Shown here piece by piece: positions 17,097-23,967 of a stretch of DNA of 26,833 bases. The translations under genes and the position numbers were made by a program. Source of the DNA: DATJBC01 sp035515515 (lineage in GTDB: Bacteria; Actinomycetota; Acidimicrobiia; Acidimicrobiales; UBA8190); NCBI GenBank assembly GCA_035515515.1, contig DATJBC010000121.1, positions 1 to 26,833 of the forward strand, read 5' to 3'. The stretch's first letter is position 1. Every line of letters begins with the position of its first letter. The notes below the pieces were generated by a model. It was given only the letters and a program-made list of their open reading frames with translations, made no database searches and was not told the origin of the DNA.

Positions 17097-17135
17097 CGGG
17101 GAGTCTTTCGCCTGCTCGGGGCGCCTGCCGGGGCG

Positions 17136-18338
17136 TCAGGCGCGCACCACGGCGAGGTGGGCCGTCTCCACGCCCTCGGAGAACCGGGCCATCGTCATCT
17201 CGCGGGCGGTGGCCGCACCCCCGGTGACGATGCGAATGCGCAGGGCGGCGTCGGAGGCCACCCGGCGCGCCGCACGGGCGAGGTCGTGGGGATCGCCCGG
17301 GGTGAACAGCAGGCAGTTGACGCCGTCCTCGAGGTACTCGCCCGACCCACCGGTCCCGGTGGCGATGACCGGGACGCCGCACGCCATGGCCTCGAGGGGC
17401 ACGATCCCGAACGGCTCGGGCCATTCGCTGGGAAAGACGACCAGATCGGCGCCCCGGTACCGTTCTCTGAGATCGGCACGCGACGACGCCCACCCCAACG
17501 ACACCCGGTCATGGACCCCCAGGCTGCGGGCCAGCGCCCGCATGGCCTCGGCCTCCTGGGGGTGGGCGTGCCCCACCACCTCCAGCCGGGCCTCGGGGAG
17601 CAGGGGCATCGCCTTGATCAGCGTGGGCACGCCTTTCTCGGCCACCACGCGCCCGGCGTAGAGCATCCGCCACGACCAACCCCGGGCCTCGGGCTCGGTC
17701 AGCGGGAAGTCGCGGGTGTCCACCCCGATGGGCACCAGCCCGGCGTGGGGGAACGTCCAGCGGCTCTTACGCTCGATCGACTCCTCGATCATCCGGCTGG
17801 CGTTGGTGGCGGTCGCCCCCCGGAAGGTGGGCAGGCGCGTCTCGAGGCCGAGGAGCGCGCCGAGCGGGCGCGCCCAGGGCCGGCGCTCGAAGATCCGGGT
17901 CCAGGCGTCGAACACGTAGGCGAACGACACCCAGTCGTCGAGGAAGGTGAGGACGATCGGGATCGACCGCTTCTCGACGATGGTGGCCATGGCCCACGAC
18001 GTCATGCCCAGGTTCCAGATCGAGACGACGTCGGGCCGGAAGTCGGCCAGGGCGCGCTTGAGGGCTCGCTGGTTGTGGCGCTCGACGGCGACGCGTGCGG
18101 CCAGAGGGGGGCTCGCCGGCCCCCACGCCTCCCAGTCCCACCACCCCCGCAGCTGGCGGCGGACCTCCAGGTGCTCGGGCACGGGGTCCTCGGGCACGCC
18201 CTCGGCCCGCCAGTCGCCACACAGCACCATGACGTCGTGACCCTCGGCGCAGAAGTGCTCCATGGCGCCGCGGCACGCCACCTCGTAGCCACCGAGGTGA
18301 TGGGGTGGATAGAGATGGACGATGGTGAGCACACGCAC
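17136..18338 (-). CDS. Family 4 (GT-B fold) glycosyltransferase
   Basis: A 400-residue GT4 enzyme. The N-terminus is VRVLTIVHLYPPHHLGGYEV, the Rossmann strand and glycine-rich acceptor loop of GT-B enzymes. The C-domain begins near WRMLYAGRVVAEKGV and holds EX7E in EPFGIVPLEAMACGVPVIA. The GTG at 18338 is well supported by GAGGAGG eight bases upstream. The next gene on this strand is the second CmoB-like methyltransferase, so the two may share a transcript. It is divergent from the FkbM methyltransferase, with only about 50 bases between starts. Confidence 0.88.
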   Translation of the reverse strand: MRVLTIVHLYPPHHLGGYEVACRGAMEHFCAEGHDVMVLCGDWRAEGVPEDPVPEHLEVRRQLRGWWDWEAWGPASPPLAARVAVERHNQRALKRALADFRPDVVSIWNLGMTSWAMATIVEKRSIPIVLTFLDDWVSFAYVFDAWTRIFERRPWARPLGALLGLETRLPTFRGATATNASRMIEESIERKSRWTFPHAGLVPIGVDTRDFPLTEPEARGWSWRMLYAGRVVAEKGVPTLIKAMPLLPEARLEVVGHAHPQEAEAMRALARSLGVHDRVSLGWASSRADLRERYRGADLVVFPSEWPEPFGIVPLEAMACGVPVIATGTGGSGEYLEDGVNCLLFTPGDPHDLARAARRVASDAALRIRIVTGGAATAREMTMARFSEGVETAHLAVVRA

Positions 18339-18346
18339 GGTGCCAG

Positions 18347-18353
18347 CCTCCTC
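18347..18353 (-). promoter_or_regulatory. Strong ribosome binding site deciding the GT4 start
   Basis: GAGGAGG on the minus strand, eight bases before GTG 18338. It is one of the few near-consensus Shine-Dalgarno sites in the window and fixes this start. Confidence 0.65.
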
Positions 18354-18387
18354 GGGGCCCCCGCCGGGGCGCACTCCCCCTGACAAC

Positions 18388-19278
18388 GTGGCGAGGCTCC
18401 GTAACCTGTGGCGAGGGGCGGTGCTCCCGGCCCGGCGCCGGGTGGCCCGCCTTCGGTGGGTCAACCGGCGCGCCCCCTGGCGCCTGTGGTGCGCCCTGGG
18501 GGCGGCGGACGCCCTCACGGTGGCGTGGGTCGTGGCCACCCGGGCGGGCCGACCGCTCCGCTTCCTCCAGATCGGGTCCAACGACGGCGTGGTGCACGAC
18601 CCCCTCCACCAGGTGGTGCGGGCCTGCCACTGGACGGGGGTGCTCGTCGAGCCCCTGCCCGAGCTCTTCGAGAAGCTCGTGGCCAATTACGACGGCGTGC
18701 CCGGCCTGGCCTTCGAGAACGTGGCCCTGGGCACCGAGGACGGGACGACGACGATGTACAAGGTCGACCCCCGCCCCGGCGACCCGTACTGGGTGGCGCT
18801 CCTCGCCTCCTTCGACAAGGACGTGATCCTGTCCCAGGCGGACGTGCTCCGGGGCGTGGGCTCGCGTCTGCTCGAGGTGGCGGTGGAGACCGTGACGCTC
18901 GAGACGCTGGTGGCGCGCAACGGCCTCGAGACGATCGACTTCCTGCACGTGGACGCCGAGGGTTACGACCACGCCGTCCTCGAGCAGATCGACTTCGCGG
19001 CACCGTGGGCGCCTGCGTTCATCGTCTTCGAGAGGGAACACTTCGACGCCGCCACCGACCGCGCCACGCGTCGCCGGCTCGGCGACGCCGGCTACACCTG
19101 CATCGACGTCTGGCCCGACCAGCTGGCCTACCGCGTGCCCCCGGAGGCCCTGGGCGCACACGGGGCCCGGCCCGGACGGGGGCCCGTGGCGGGACGGGGT
19201 GCCGCGCCCCGGGACGCTGTGCCCCGGGGCGCCCCAGCACACACAGGCGATGCCGAGGTGTCGCGGGCCGCACCCTAG
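18388..19278 (+). CDS. FkbM-family methyltransferase
   Basis: A 296-residue protein. The FkbM domain starts near residue 58 with RFLQIGSNDGVVHDPL (SAM motif I), then TGVLVEPLPELFEKL, ENVALG, the long VETVTLETLV segment and IDFLHVDAEGYDHAVLEQID, all hallmarks of this O-methyltransferase family. Members methylate sugars and polyketides and are frequent in glycan loci. The last 40 residues are low complexity. The start is uncertain: GTG 18388 gives a basic N-terminus but has no clear Shine-Dalgarno site, while ATG 18322 would overlap the divergent GT4 start. The gene ends at 19278, where its TAG forms part of a possible -10 for the next gene. Confidence 0.82.
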   Translation: MARLRNLWRGAVLPARRRVARLRWVNRRAPWRLWCALGAADALTVAWVVATRAGRPLRFLQIGSNDGVVHDPLHQVVRACHWTGVLVEPLPELFEKLVANYDGVPGLAFENVALGTEDGTTTMYKVDPRPGDPYWVALLASFDKDVILSQADVLRGVGSRLLEVAVETVTLETLVARNGLETIDFLHVDAEGYDHAVLEQIDFAAPWAPAFIVFEREHFDAATDRATRRRLGDAGYTCIDVWPDQLAYRVPPEALGAHGARPGRGPVAGRGAAPRDAVPRGAPAHTGDAEVSRAAP

Positions 19279-19281
19279 GAT
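19276..19281 (+). promoter_or_regulatory. Candidate leaderless -10 element
   Basis: TAGGAT matches TANNNT and ends six bases before GTG 19288, which has no Shine-Dalgarno site. This is the geometry of actinobacterial leaderless transcripts. It overlaps the FkbM stop codon. Confidence 0.4.
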
Positions 19282-19287
19282 TGCCCC

Positions 19288-19671
19288 GTGCACCAGGGAG
19301 TCCTCACCCGCTACCGCGTGATGGCCTACACCACGGCCGTCCTGCTCATCGTGCTCGTCTTCGTCGGGCTCCCGCTCCAGGCGGCCGGGCACTCGGGCGT
19401 CGCCCACGTGGTGGGGACGCTGCACGGGTTCCTCTACATCGTCTATCTCTTCGTGGCCTTCGAGCTCACCCGCAAGCTGCACGTGCCGCTCGTACGGACG
19501 CTCCTCGTGCTGCTGGCCGGCACGATTCCCTTCGGCGCCATCATCGCCGAGCGCCGTCTGACGGCGCTGGCCGCTCGACAAGCGCGACGGGCGGCGCGGG
19601 AGGAGTCGGGCGCCGGTTCCACCGCGCCCGGCGCGTACGGCGTCATCGAAGCCCCGGCCGCCGACGCGTGA
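19288..19671 (+). CDS. DUF3817 integral membrane protein
   Basis: A 127-residue protein matching the actinobacterial DUF3817 pattern. Three hydrophobic segments are visible (about residues 12-32, 38-59, 68-86), with RYRVMAYTTAV at the first helix, GTLHGFLYIVYLFVAFEL in the second, and AGTIPFGAIIAERRL after the third. A polar Arg/Ala-rich tail follows. The function of the family is not known. GTG 19288 has no ribosome binding site but a candidate leaderless -10 upstream. The next gene starts two bases after the stop, so the two form a membrane-protein pair. Confidence 0.82.
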   Translation: MHQGVLTRYRVMAYTTAVLLIVLVFVGLPLQAAGHSGVAHVVGTLHGFLYIVYLFVAFELTRKLHVPLVRTLLVLLAGTIPFGAIIAERRLTALAARQARRAAREESGAGSTAPGAYGVIEAPAADA

Positions 19672-19672
19672 C

Positions 19673-20107
19673 GTGAGCGCGGACGCCGCGCCGGTGCCGC
19701 GTCACCCGGGGACGTGGAGCTCCCGACGGGCTGTGCTGGCCACCGCCGCCCTGGTCGTGTGGATCCCGGGGTGCGCGGTCGCCTGCTGGTGGCAGGTGGG
19801 CGTGGGGCGCTCCGGGGACGCGCTCGGATGGGTGTACGCGGTCATGTGGCCGTCCTTCGCCGCGTTCGGCACCGTGTTCTGGTGGCACTTCGTGCACGAC
19901 GACCCGGACTCGCTCGGGCGACGCGGCTTGCGGCGCCTGCAGCGCGCCTCGGCCGACGCGTCCGGGGCGCGCCCCGGCTCGCGCGAGGGGACCTGCGACG
20001 ACACCATCCGCCGGGCGGAGGAGGCCGACCCCGAGCTCGCCGCCTACAACGCGTACCTGGCGGCCCTGGCCCGCCAGGACCGGCCCTCGGGCCACCAGAG
20101 CCGCTAG
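19673..20107 (+). CDS. Small two-helix membrane protein, function unknown
   Basis: A 144-residue protein that I do not recognise as a named family. Two hydrophobic helices are visible (about residues 19-41 and 52-71), with Trp/His-rich FWWHFVHDDPDSLGRRG at the end of the second. The cytoplasmic C-terminal half is charged and ends EEADPELAAYNAYLAALARQ, a short helical segment. The GTG at 19673 lies two bases after the DUF3817 stop, so co-expression with that gene is very likely. It ends 22 bases from the convergent nitrile hydratase operon. Confidence 0.7.
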   Translation: MSADAAPVPRHPGTWSSRRAVLATAALVVWIPGCAVACWWQVGVGRSGDALGWVYAVMWPSFAAFGTVFWWHFVHDDPDSLGRRGLRRLQRASADASGARPGSREGTCDDTIRRAEEADPELAAYNAYLAALARQDRPSGHQSR

Positions 20108-20129
20108 GACTGCCCCACAGGGCTCCCGG

Positions 20130-20453
20130 TCAGCGCGCCCCCGGGCCGTCGCCCGCGGCGCCGGGCACAGCGCCGCCGGGCACCGCGCCGCCCGACAGGC
20201 CGCCCACGGACTCGTCGACGAGGTCGTCGAGGGCGGCCACCCAGCTCTCCCAGTAGGGCCGGTCGGGGGACTCCGTCACGGCGCCGATCAGACGGGCCCG
20301 GAAGTCGTCCCATGTCCGCCCGGTGCGCTCCACCACCAGCACGGCCATGGCGTGGGCGCGTGCCTGCCACGGCGCGTCGAACACGGGAGCGCCGTTGGCG
20401 CGGGGCAACGTCGGCTCGGCGAAGGCGGCGTCGCGCGCCTCCACGGGGCTCAC
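20130..20453 (-). CDS. Nitrile hydratase activator/accessory protein
   Basis: A 107-residue protein of the small nitrile hydratase accessory family that helps insert cobalt into the alpha subunit. Typical pattern elements are EPTLPRANGAPVFDAPWQARAHAM (residues about 13-36) and WDDFRARLIGAV, then YWESWVAALDDLV. The C-terminal 20 residues are Gly/Ala/Pro repeats. The GTG at 20453 overlaps the alpha-subunit TGA as GTGA. It is the last gene of the beta-alpha-activator operon, the order usual for cobalt-type enzymes. Confidence 0.85.
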   Translation of the reverse strand: MSPVEARDAAFAEPTLPRANGAPVFDAPWQARAHAMAVLVVERTGRTWDDFRARLIGAVTESPDRPYWESWVAALDDLVDESVGGLSGGAVPGGAVPGAAGDGPGAR

Positions 20454-21043
20454 AGGCGCTGCACCCCGATCATGGCGTCGCGCGTCACCAGGGCGGCGAG
20501 CTCCTCCTCGGTCAGGCCCTCGCTGCCCGCGGGTCGCTGCGGGAGCACGAGATAGCGCACCTCGGCCGAGGAGTCCCACACGCGGATCTCGACCTCGTCG
20601 GGGACGACACACCCCATCTCGGCCAGCAGCGCCCTCGGCTCGCGGACCATGCGCGACCGGTACGGGGGGCTCTTGTACCAGTTGGGAGGCAGGCCCAGCA
20701 CCGGCCACGGGTAGCACGAGCACAAGGTGCACACCACCACGTTGTGCACGGCGTCGGTGTTCTCCACCACGACCATGTGGTCGCCCTCGGGGCCGGCGAA
20801 GCCGAGCTCGGCGATGGCCGGCGTGCCGTCGGCGAGGAGCCGGGCCCGGTAGTCGGGATCGGCCCAGGCGCGCGCCACCACCGTGGCGCCGTTCATGGGC
20901 CCCACGGCGTGCTCGTAGTGCTCGACGATGGCGTCCATGGAGGCGGCGTCGAGGATCCCCTTGTCCACCAGGAGCGCCTCCAGGGCGGCGACCCGGTCCT
21001 CGACGGCGGTCGTGGGCAGCGGGTGGTGGTGCCCGTCAGCCAT
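20450..21043 (-). CDS. nthA: Nitrile hydratase alpha subunit, cobalt type
   Basis: A 197-residue alpha subunit. The enzyme hydrates nitriles to amides in the cytoplasm. The metal claw is VCTLCSCYPW (about residues 104-113), with Cys105, Cys108, Ser109 and Cys110. Thr rather than Ser at position 106 is the mark of the non-corrin cobalt enzymes. PVLGLPPNWYKSPPYRSRMV follows as expected. ATG 21043 overlaps the beta-subunit stop by 8 bases. The length is close to the family norm. No amidase lies in the window to take the amide further. Confidence 0.93.
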   Translation of the reverse strand: MADGHHHPLPTTAVEDRVAALEALLVDKGILDAASMDAIVEHYEHAVGPMNGATVVARAWADPDYRARLLADGTPAIAELGFAGPEGDHMVVVENTDAVHNVVVCTLCSCYPWPVLGLPPNWYKSPPYRSRMVREPRALLAEMGCVVPDEVEIRVWDSSAEVRYLVLPQRPAGSEGLTEEELAALVTRDAMIGVQRL

Positions 21044-21659
21044 CGTCGGGCTCCAGGTAGCTCTCCCACAGGTCGACGTGCACCGGGTCGCCCTCCTCCC
21101 CCCACAGCTCGGCGGCCTCGAAGCGCACGGAGTACGTGGGCTCGAGGCGCTTGCCGTCGCAGTGGTACTCGACGTCGGGCACCGAGAAGACGCCGTCGAG
21201 GCGCACCACGGAGCCGCAACGCCCCTGGACGTAGCGCGGGGCACGCGTATGGCCGGCAGGGTGCATGTCGCGCACCCGCACGCGCTCGCCCACCGCGAAC
21301 CGGTGGGCGTCCGACGACGCCCCGGGCTCCGCCAGGCGCGGCGCGCGGACCGGTTGCGCCAGCGGGAACGGGGCGTCCAGTCGCTCGTCGAGCTCGTCCT
21401 GGCTGATGACACCGGCCTCGACCAGCCCGGTGGCCGCCGCCACCAGCCAGTGCTCGTAGTAGCCAGAGGACAGGTACCAGGCCGGGTCCATGCGCTCGAT
21501 GGCGTGCCGGAACCGCCCGTTCAGGTGGCCCGACAGCATGGCAGCCATGGTGAGGCGAGCCGCCCGCCGCTCCCAGTCGTGATGGAACACCGGCTCGTCG
21601 GCCTCCACCACCACGGCCCCGAACCCCGCCATCCCACCCATGTCGTGGATGCCGTCCAC
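21036..21659 (-). CDS. nthB: Nitrile hydratase beta subunit
   Basis: A 207-residue beta subunit that forms the heterodimer with alpha. The GTG at 21659 is chosen because it gives the family's usual N-terminus, (M)DGIHDMGGMAGFG; a GTG at 21671 would add four residues. Conserved segments include YEHWLVAAATGLVEAG and the C-terminal SH3-like half, with TRAPRYVQGRCGSV and DLWESYLEP. It is the first gene of the operon, divergent from a lipoprotein gene across a 73-base gap. Beta before alpha is the order of cobalt-type operons. Confidence 0.93.
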   Translation of the reverse strand: MDGIHDMGGMAGFGAVVVEADEPVFHHDWERRAARLTMAAMLSGHLNGRFRHAIERMDPAWYLSSGYYEHWLVAAATGLVEAGVISQDELDERLDAPFPLAQPVRAPRLAEPGASSDAHRFAVGERVRVRDMHPAGHTRAPRYVQGRCGSVVRLDGVFSVPDVEYHCDGKRLEPTYSVRFEAAELWGEEGDPVHVDLWESYLEPDDG

Positions 21660-21719
21660 GGCGGTGATCACAGCACATTTCCCGGTCGCGGGCGCGCGCT
21701 GGGCGCAGGAGCCTGCCGC

Positions 21720-21725
21720 TATCCT
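21720..21725 (+). promoter_or_regulatory. Candidate leaderless -10 element for the lipoprotein
   Basis: TATCCT is a good TANNNT match and ends seven bases before GTG 21733, with no ribosome binding site between. A leaderless transcript starting at or next to the GTG is likely. No clear -35 is seen. Confidence 0.5.
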
Positions 21726-21732
21726 GCGGCCC

Positions 21733-22308
21733 GTGCGCCGACCGCCCGCGCCACCCCCCCGCCTGCCCGTCCTTGTGCTCGCCGCCCTCCTGGCGGCCGG
21801 TGTCGCCGCGGCGTCGTGCGGGAGCAGCCCGGGCGGCCGGGCCACGGGGTCCACGAGCACGACGCGCCCGCCGCTCCCCGCCGGCCGCCTCCCCTCGGCG
21901 GTCTCCAAGATGGTGTGCTCGGACGATGCCCGGACCGAGATCAACGACGCGCTGGGGATCAAGGCGCAGGTGCAGGCGCCCACGTGGGCGGACCACGTCT
22001 ACGCCTGCCGGCTGCTCTACCCGAGCGCCCACATCGACCTCTCGGTGAAGGAGCTCTCGAGCTGGACCCAGACCTACGGCTACTTCGACACGCTCAAGTC
22101 CCGGCTCGGCACCACGGGCGCCATCAACGGCCTGGGACAGGGGGCCTTCCAGGCACCCGACGGGTCGGTCGTGGTGCGCAAGGACTGGAAGGTGCTCCTC
22201 GTGGACCCGGCCGGGCTGCCGGCCCAGTTCGGGGTCCCGCCCACGTCGTCGGCCGACGTGGCCGTCACGGTGGCGGACGTGATCCTCGGATGCTGGGCGG
22301 GTGACTAG
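21733..22308 (+). CDS. Small secreted lipoprotein, function unknown
   Basis: A 191-residue protein. The N-terminus VRRPPAPPPRLP followed by a hydrophobic stretch (13-27) and the lipobox AASC at Cys29 indicate a lipoprotein signal peptide. A Ser/Thr/Gly-rich linker and a folded domain of about 140 residues follow, with three further Cys (in MVCSDD, YACRLL and GCWAGD) that may form disulfides. DUF-type lipoproteins of this size are common in actinobacteria, but I do not recognise the family. GTG 21733 fits a leaderless promoter. Its TAG shares the palindrome CTAG with the stop of the convergent methyltransferase. Confidence 0.75.
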   Translation: MRRPPAPPPRLPVLVLAALLAAGVAAASCGSSPGGRATGSTSTTRPPLPAGRLPSAVSKMVCSDDARTEINDALGIKAQVQAPTWADHVYACRLLYPSAHIDLSVKELSSWTQTYGYFDTLKSRLGTTGAINGLGQGAFQAPDGSVVVRKDWKVLLVDPAGLPAQFGVPPTSSADVAVTVADVILGCWAGD

Positions 22309-22874
22309 GTCGCCGGCCGCACGGCCGTGCAGAACCACCCGAGGTCGTGGCGTCCCACCGTCACCGCGGTGAACCCCGCCGCGCCCAGCCGGCGCTCGAG
22401 CACGTCGGGGTCGACGGGGTTGTAGGTGTCGTCGGCGTGGAAGGCGCGGGACCCCGGGTCCTCCACGCCGTCGGCGGCCACCAGGACCCCGCCGGGGCGC
22501 AGCACCCGGGCGAGCTCGGCGAAGACGCGGTCCTGGGCGGCGTCGGTCTCGACGTGGTGCAGCATGTGGAACGACGCCGCCGCGCTGAAGCGGTCGGCCT
22601 CGAGGTCCAACGCGGTGGCGTCCCCGCACACGACCACGACGTTGGTCCCTGCCAGGCGCTCGGCCAGCCCCCGGGCGAGGTCGGGGTCGATCTCCACCGC
22701 GGTGAGGCGCGCCGTGCGCGTCCGCAGGACGTCGGTCGTGAACCCCGGCCCGGGGCCGACCTCGATGACGTCGTCCCCCAGCGCCACGCCGGCGAGCGCG
22801 TCGGGGAGGATCAGCTCCTGCACGATCTGCCGCCACCCCTCGCTGGCGCAGACCTCCAGGTGCGCGGCGTTCAC
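22305..22874 (-). CDS. Small class I SAM-dependent methyltransferase
   Basis: A 189-residue methyltransferase with a compact Rossmann domain and little else. Motif I is VIEVGPGPGFTTDVL (36-50), motif II is LTAVEIDPDLA, and VVCGDATALD and SFHMLHHVETD are the following strands. The substrate cannot be told. The GTG at 22874 lies 19 bases after the iron permease stop on the same strand, so it probably shares the iron-regulated transcript. The stop overlaps the convergent lipoprotein stop in CTAG. Confidence 0.82.
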   Translation of the reverse strand: MNAAHLEVCASEGWRQIVQELILPDALAGVALGDDVIEVGPGPGFTTDVLRTRTARLTAVEIDPDLARGLAERLAGTNVVVVCGDATALDLEADRFSAAASFHMLHHVETDAAQDRVFAELARVLRPGGVLVAADGVEDPGSRAFHADDTYNPVDPDVLERRLGAAGFTAVTVGRHDLGWFCTAVRPAT

Positions 22875-22893
22875 CGCGGGCCGGGCGCCGGCC

Positions 22894-23856
22894 TCACGAC
22901 CGCACCGCGCCGCCCTCGCGCTGCCGCGCGCCGCGCGCCGGGCCGGCGGAAGCCGTGCCGTTGGCGCTCGAGGACGCCGACGCCGTCGCCACGGCCGGGG
23001 CCGGCCCGGCGGCGCGGGGCATCGCCGGCGGGCTGCTCGGGCCCGTGGGCCGCTGGCGGCGCCCCAGACCGATGAAGGCGCCCACGGCGAGGACCACGTA
23101 CGTCAGGTACACGACCAGCTGGCCGACGGTGGGCTGCTGGGCGTAGCCGAAGAAGCTGTGGAAGACGTCGCCGATGCTCGAGTCCTCGCTCAGGACGTGG
23201 CCCGTGTTCCACAGAGGGTGCGTCAGGATGGGCAACCACCCCAGCTCCTGGAGGTTCTGGACGGCGTCCACCAGGATGCCCGCCGCGAACACCATGAGGA
23301 GGGCCCCCACGGCGGTGAAGAACAGCCCGATGTTGATGCGCTTGCCGAGGTGGTAGATGGCGAAGGCCACCACCAGCGCCACCGCCAGACCGCCCACCCC
23401 ACCCACGATGACGCCGTGGCCCGACGAGGCGAAGACGATGGCAAGCGTGAAGACCATCGTCTCGAGGCCTTCGCGCCCCACGGCCTGGAACGACAGAAGG
23501 CCCAGTCCCCACCGCGTCCGCCCGTCCATGGCGGCGGCCGCCTTCTCCCGGAGCTCGGCCGACAGCTTGGGGGCGTGGCGCCGCATCCAGAACGTCATGT
23601 AGGTGAGGGCCACCGCGGCGACCAGGTAGGTGACGGTCTCGAAGATCGTCTGGGTGCGCGACCCCGAGTAGGTCTTGATGAGCAGATAGGCGGCCACCCC
23701 GCCCCCGAGCACCAGGATCAGGGCGGCCCCCACGCCGGCGATCACGTCCTTGAAGTGGTCCCGCCGGCCCATGCGGTCGAGCGCCGACAGCAAAATGGCG
23801 ACGATTATCGAGGCCTCGATCCCCTCTCGGAGGAAGATCACGAATGCCGCCACCAC
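22894..23856 (-). CDS. efeU: FTR1/EfeU-type high-affinity iron permease
   Basis: A 320-residue membrane protein of the FTR1 family, which takes up iron. Both signature motifs are present: REGIE (10-14) in the first helix and REGLE (128-132) in the fourth. About seven hydrophobic helices are visible, and the last 55 residues form a Pro/Ala/Ser-rich cytoplasmic tail. GTG 23856 (a second GTG follows at once) has no Shine-Dalgarno site but an excellent leaderless promoter with an iron-regulator box on it. No EfeO or EfeB partner is seen in the window, so the system may be completed elsewhere or act alone. A methyltransferase follows on the same strand. Confidence 0.92.
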   Translation of the reverse strand: MVAAFVIFLREGIEASIIVAILLSALDRMGRRDHFKDVIAGVGAALILVLGGGVAAYLLIKTYSGSRTQTIFETVTYLVAAVALTYMTFWMRRHAPKLSAELREKAAAAMDGRTRWGLGLLSFQAVGREGLETMVFTLAIVFASSGHGVIVGGVGGLAVALVVAFAIYHLGKRINIGLFFTAVGALLMVFAAGILVDAVQNLQELGWLPILTHPLWNTGHVLSEDSSIGDVFHSFFGYAQQPTVGQLVVYLTYVVLAVGAFIGLGRRQRPTGPSSPPAMPRAAGPAPAVATASASSSANGTASAGPARGARQREGGAVRS

Positions 23857-23861
23857 AAAAG

Positions 23862-23875
23862 TTAGGGTAGCCTAA
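23862..23875 (-). promoter_or_regulatory. DtxR/IdeR-type iron box
   Basis: TTAGGGTAGCCTAA on the plus strand is a near-perfect palindrome that matches 13 of the first 14 positions of the DtxR/IdeR consensus written as TTAGGTTAGCCTAACCTAA. It covers the -10 of the iron permease promoter, so iron-loaded regulator would repress transcription. The distal part of the 19-base consensus is weak. Confidence 0.75.
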
Positions 23876-23893
23876 TAAATACTCCCCTGCCAA
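23864..23893 (-). promoter_or_regulatory. Iron permease promoter, leaderless
   Basis: On the minus strand, TTGGCA (23888-23893, five of six to TTGACA) and TACCCT (23864-23869) are spaced by 18 bases. The -10 ends seven bases before GTG 23856, so the transcript probably begins at the start codon. Confidence 0.6.
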
Positions 23894-23967
23894 CCCCTCC
23901 GCCGGAAATCCCGGGTACCCCCAGGACCAGGGCGTCCGCCCACGGCCCCCGGCGCCGCCGGGCCCTC

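Noticed and set aside
15189..18383. Plus-strand open frame of more than 1000 codons
   Set aside because: It crosses a GT2, a methyltransferase and a GT4 gene that all have clear motifs. The translation is low complexity.
18322..18387. ATG start for the FkbM gene at 18322
   Set aside because: It would overlap the well-supported start of the divergent GT4 and add a Pro-rich leader. GTG 18388 is preferred, though not firmly.
17767..19581. Minus-strand open frame of about 600 codons
   Set aside because: It is a shadow of the FkbM and DUF3817 genes and of the GT4 gene in another frame.
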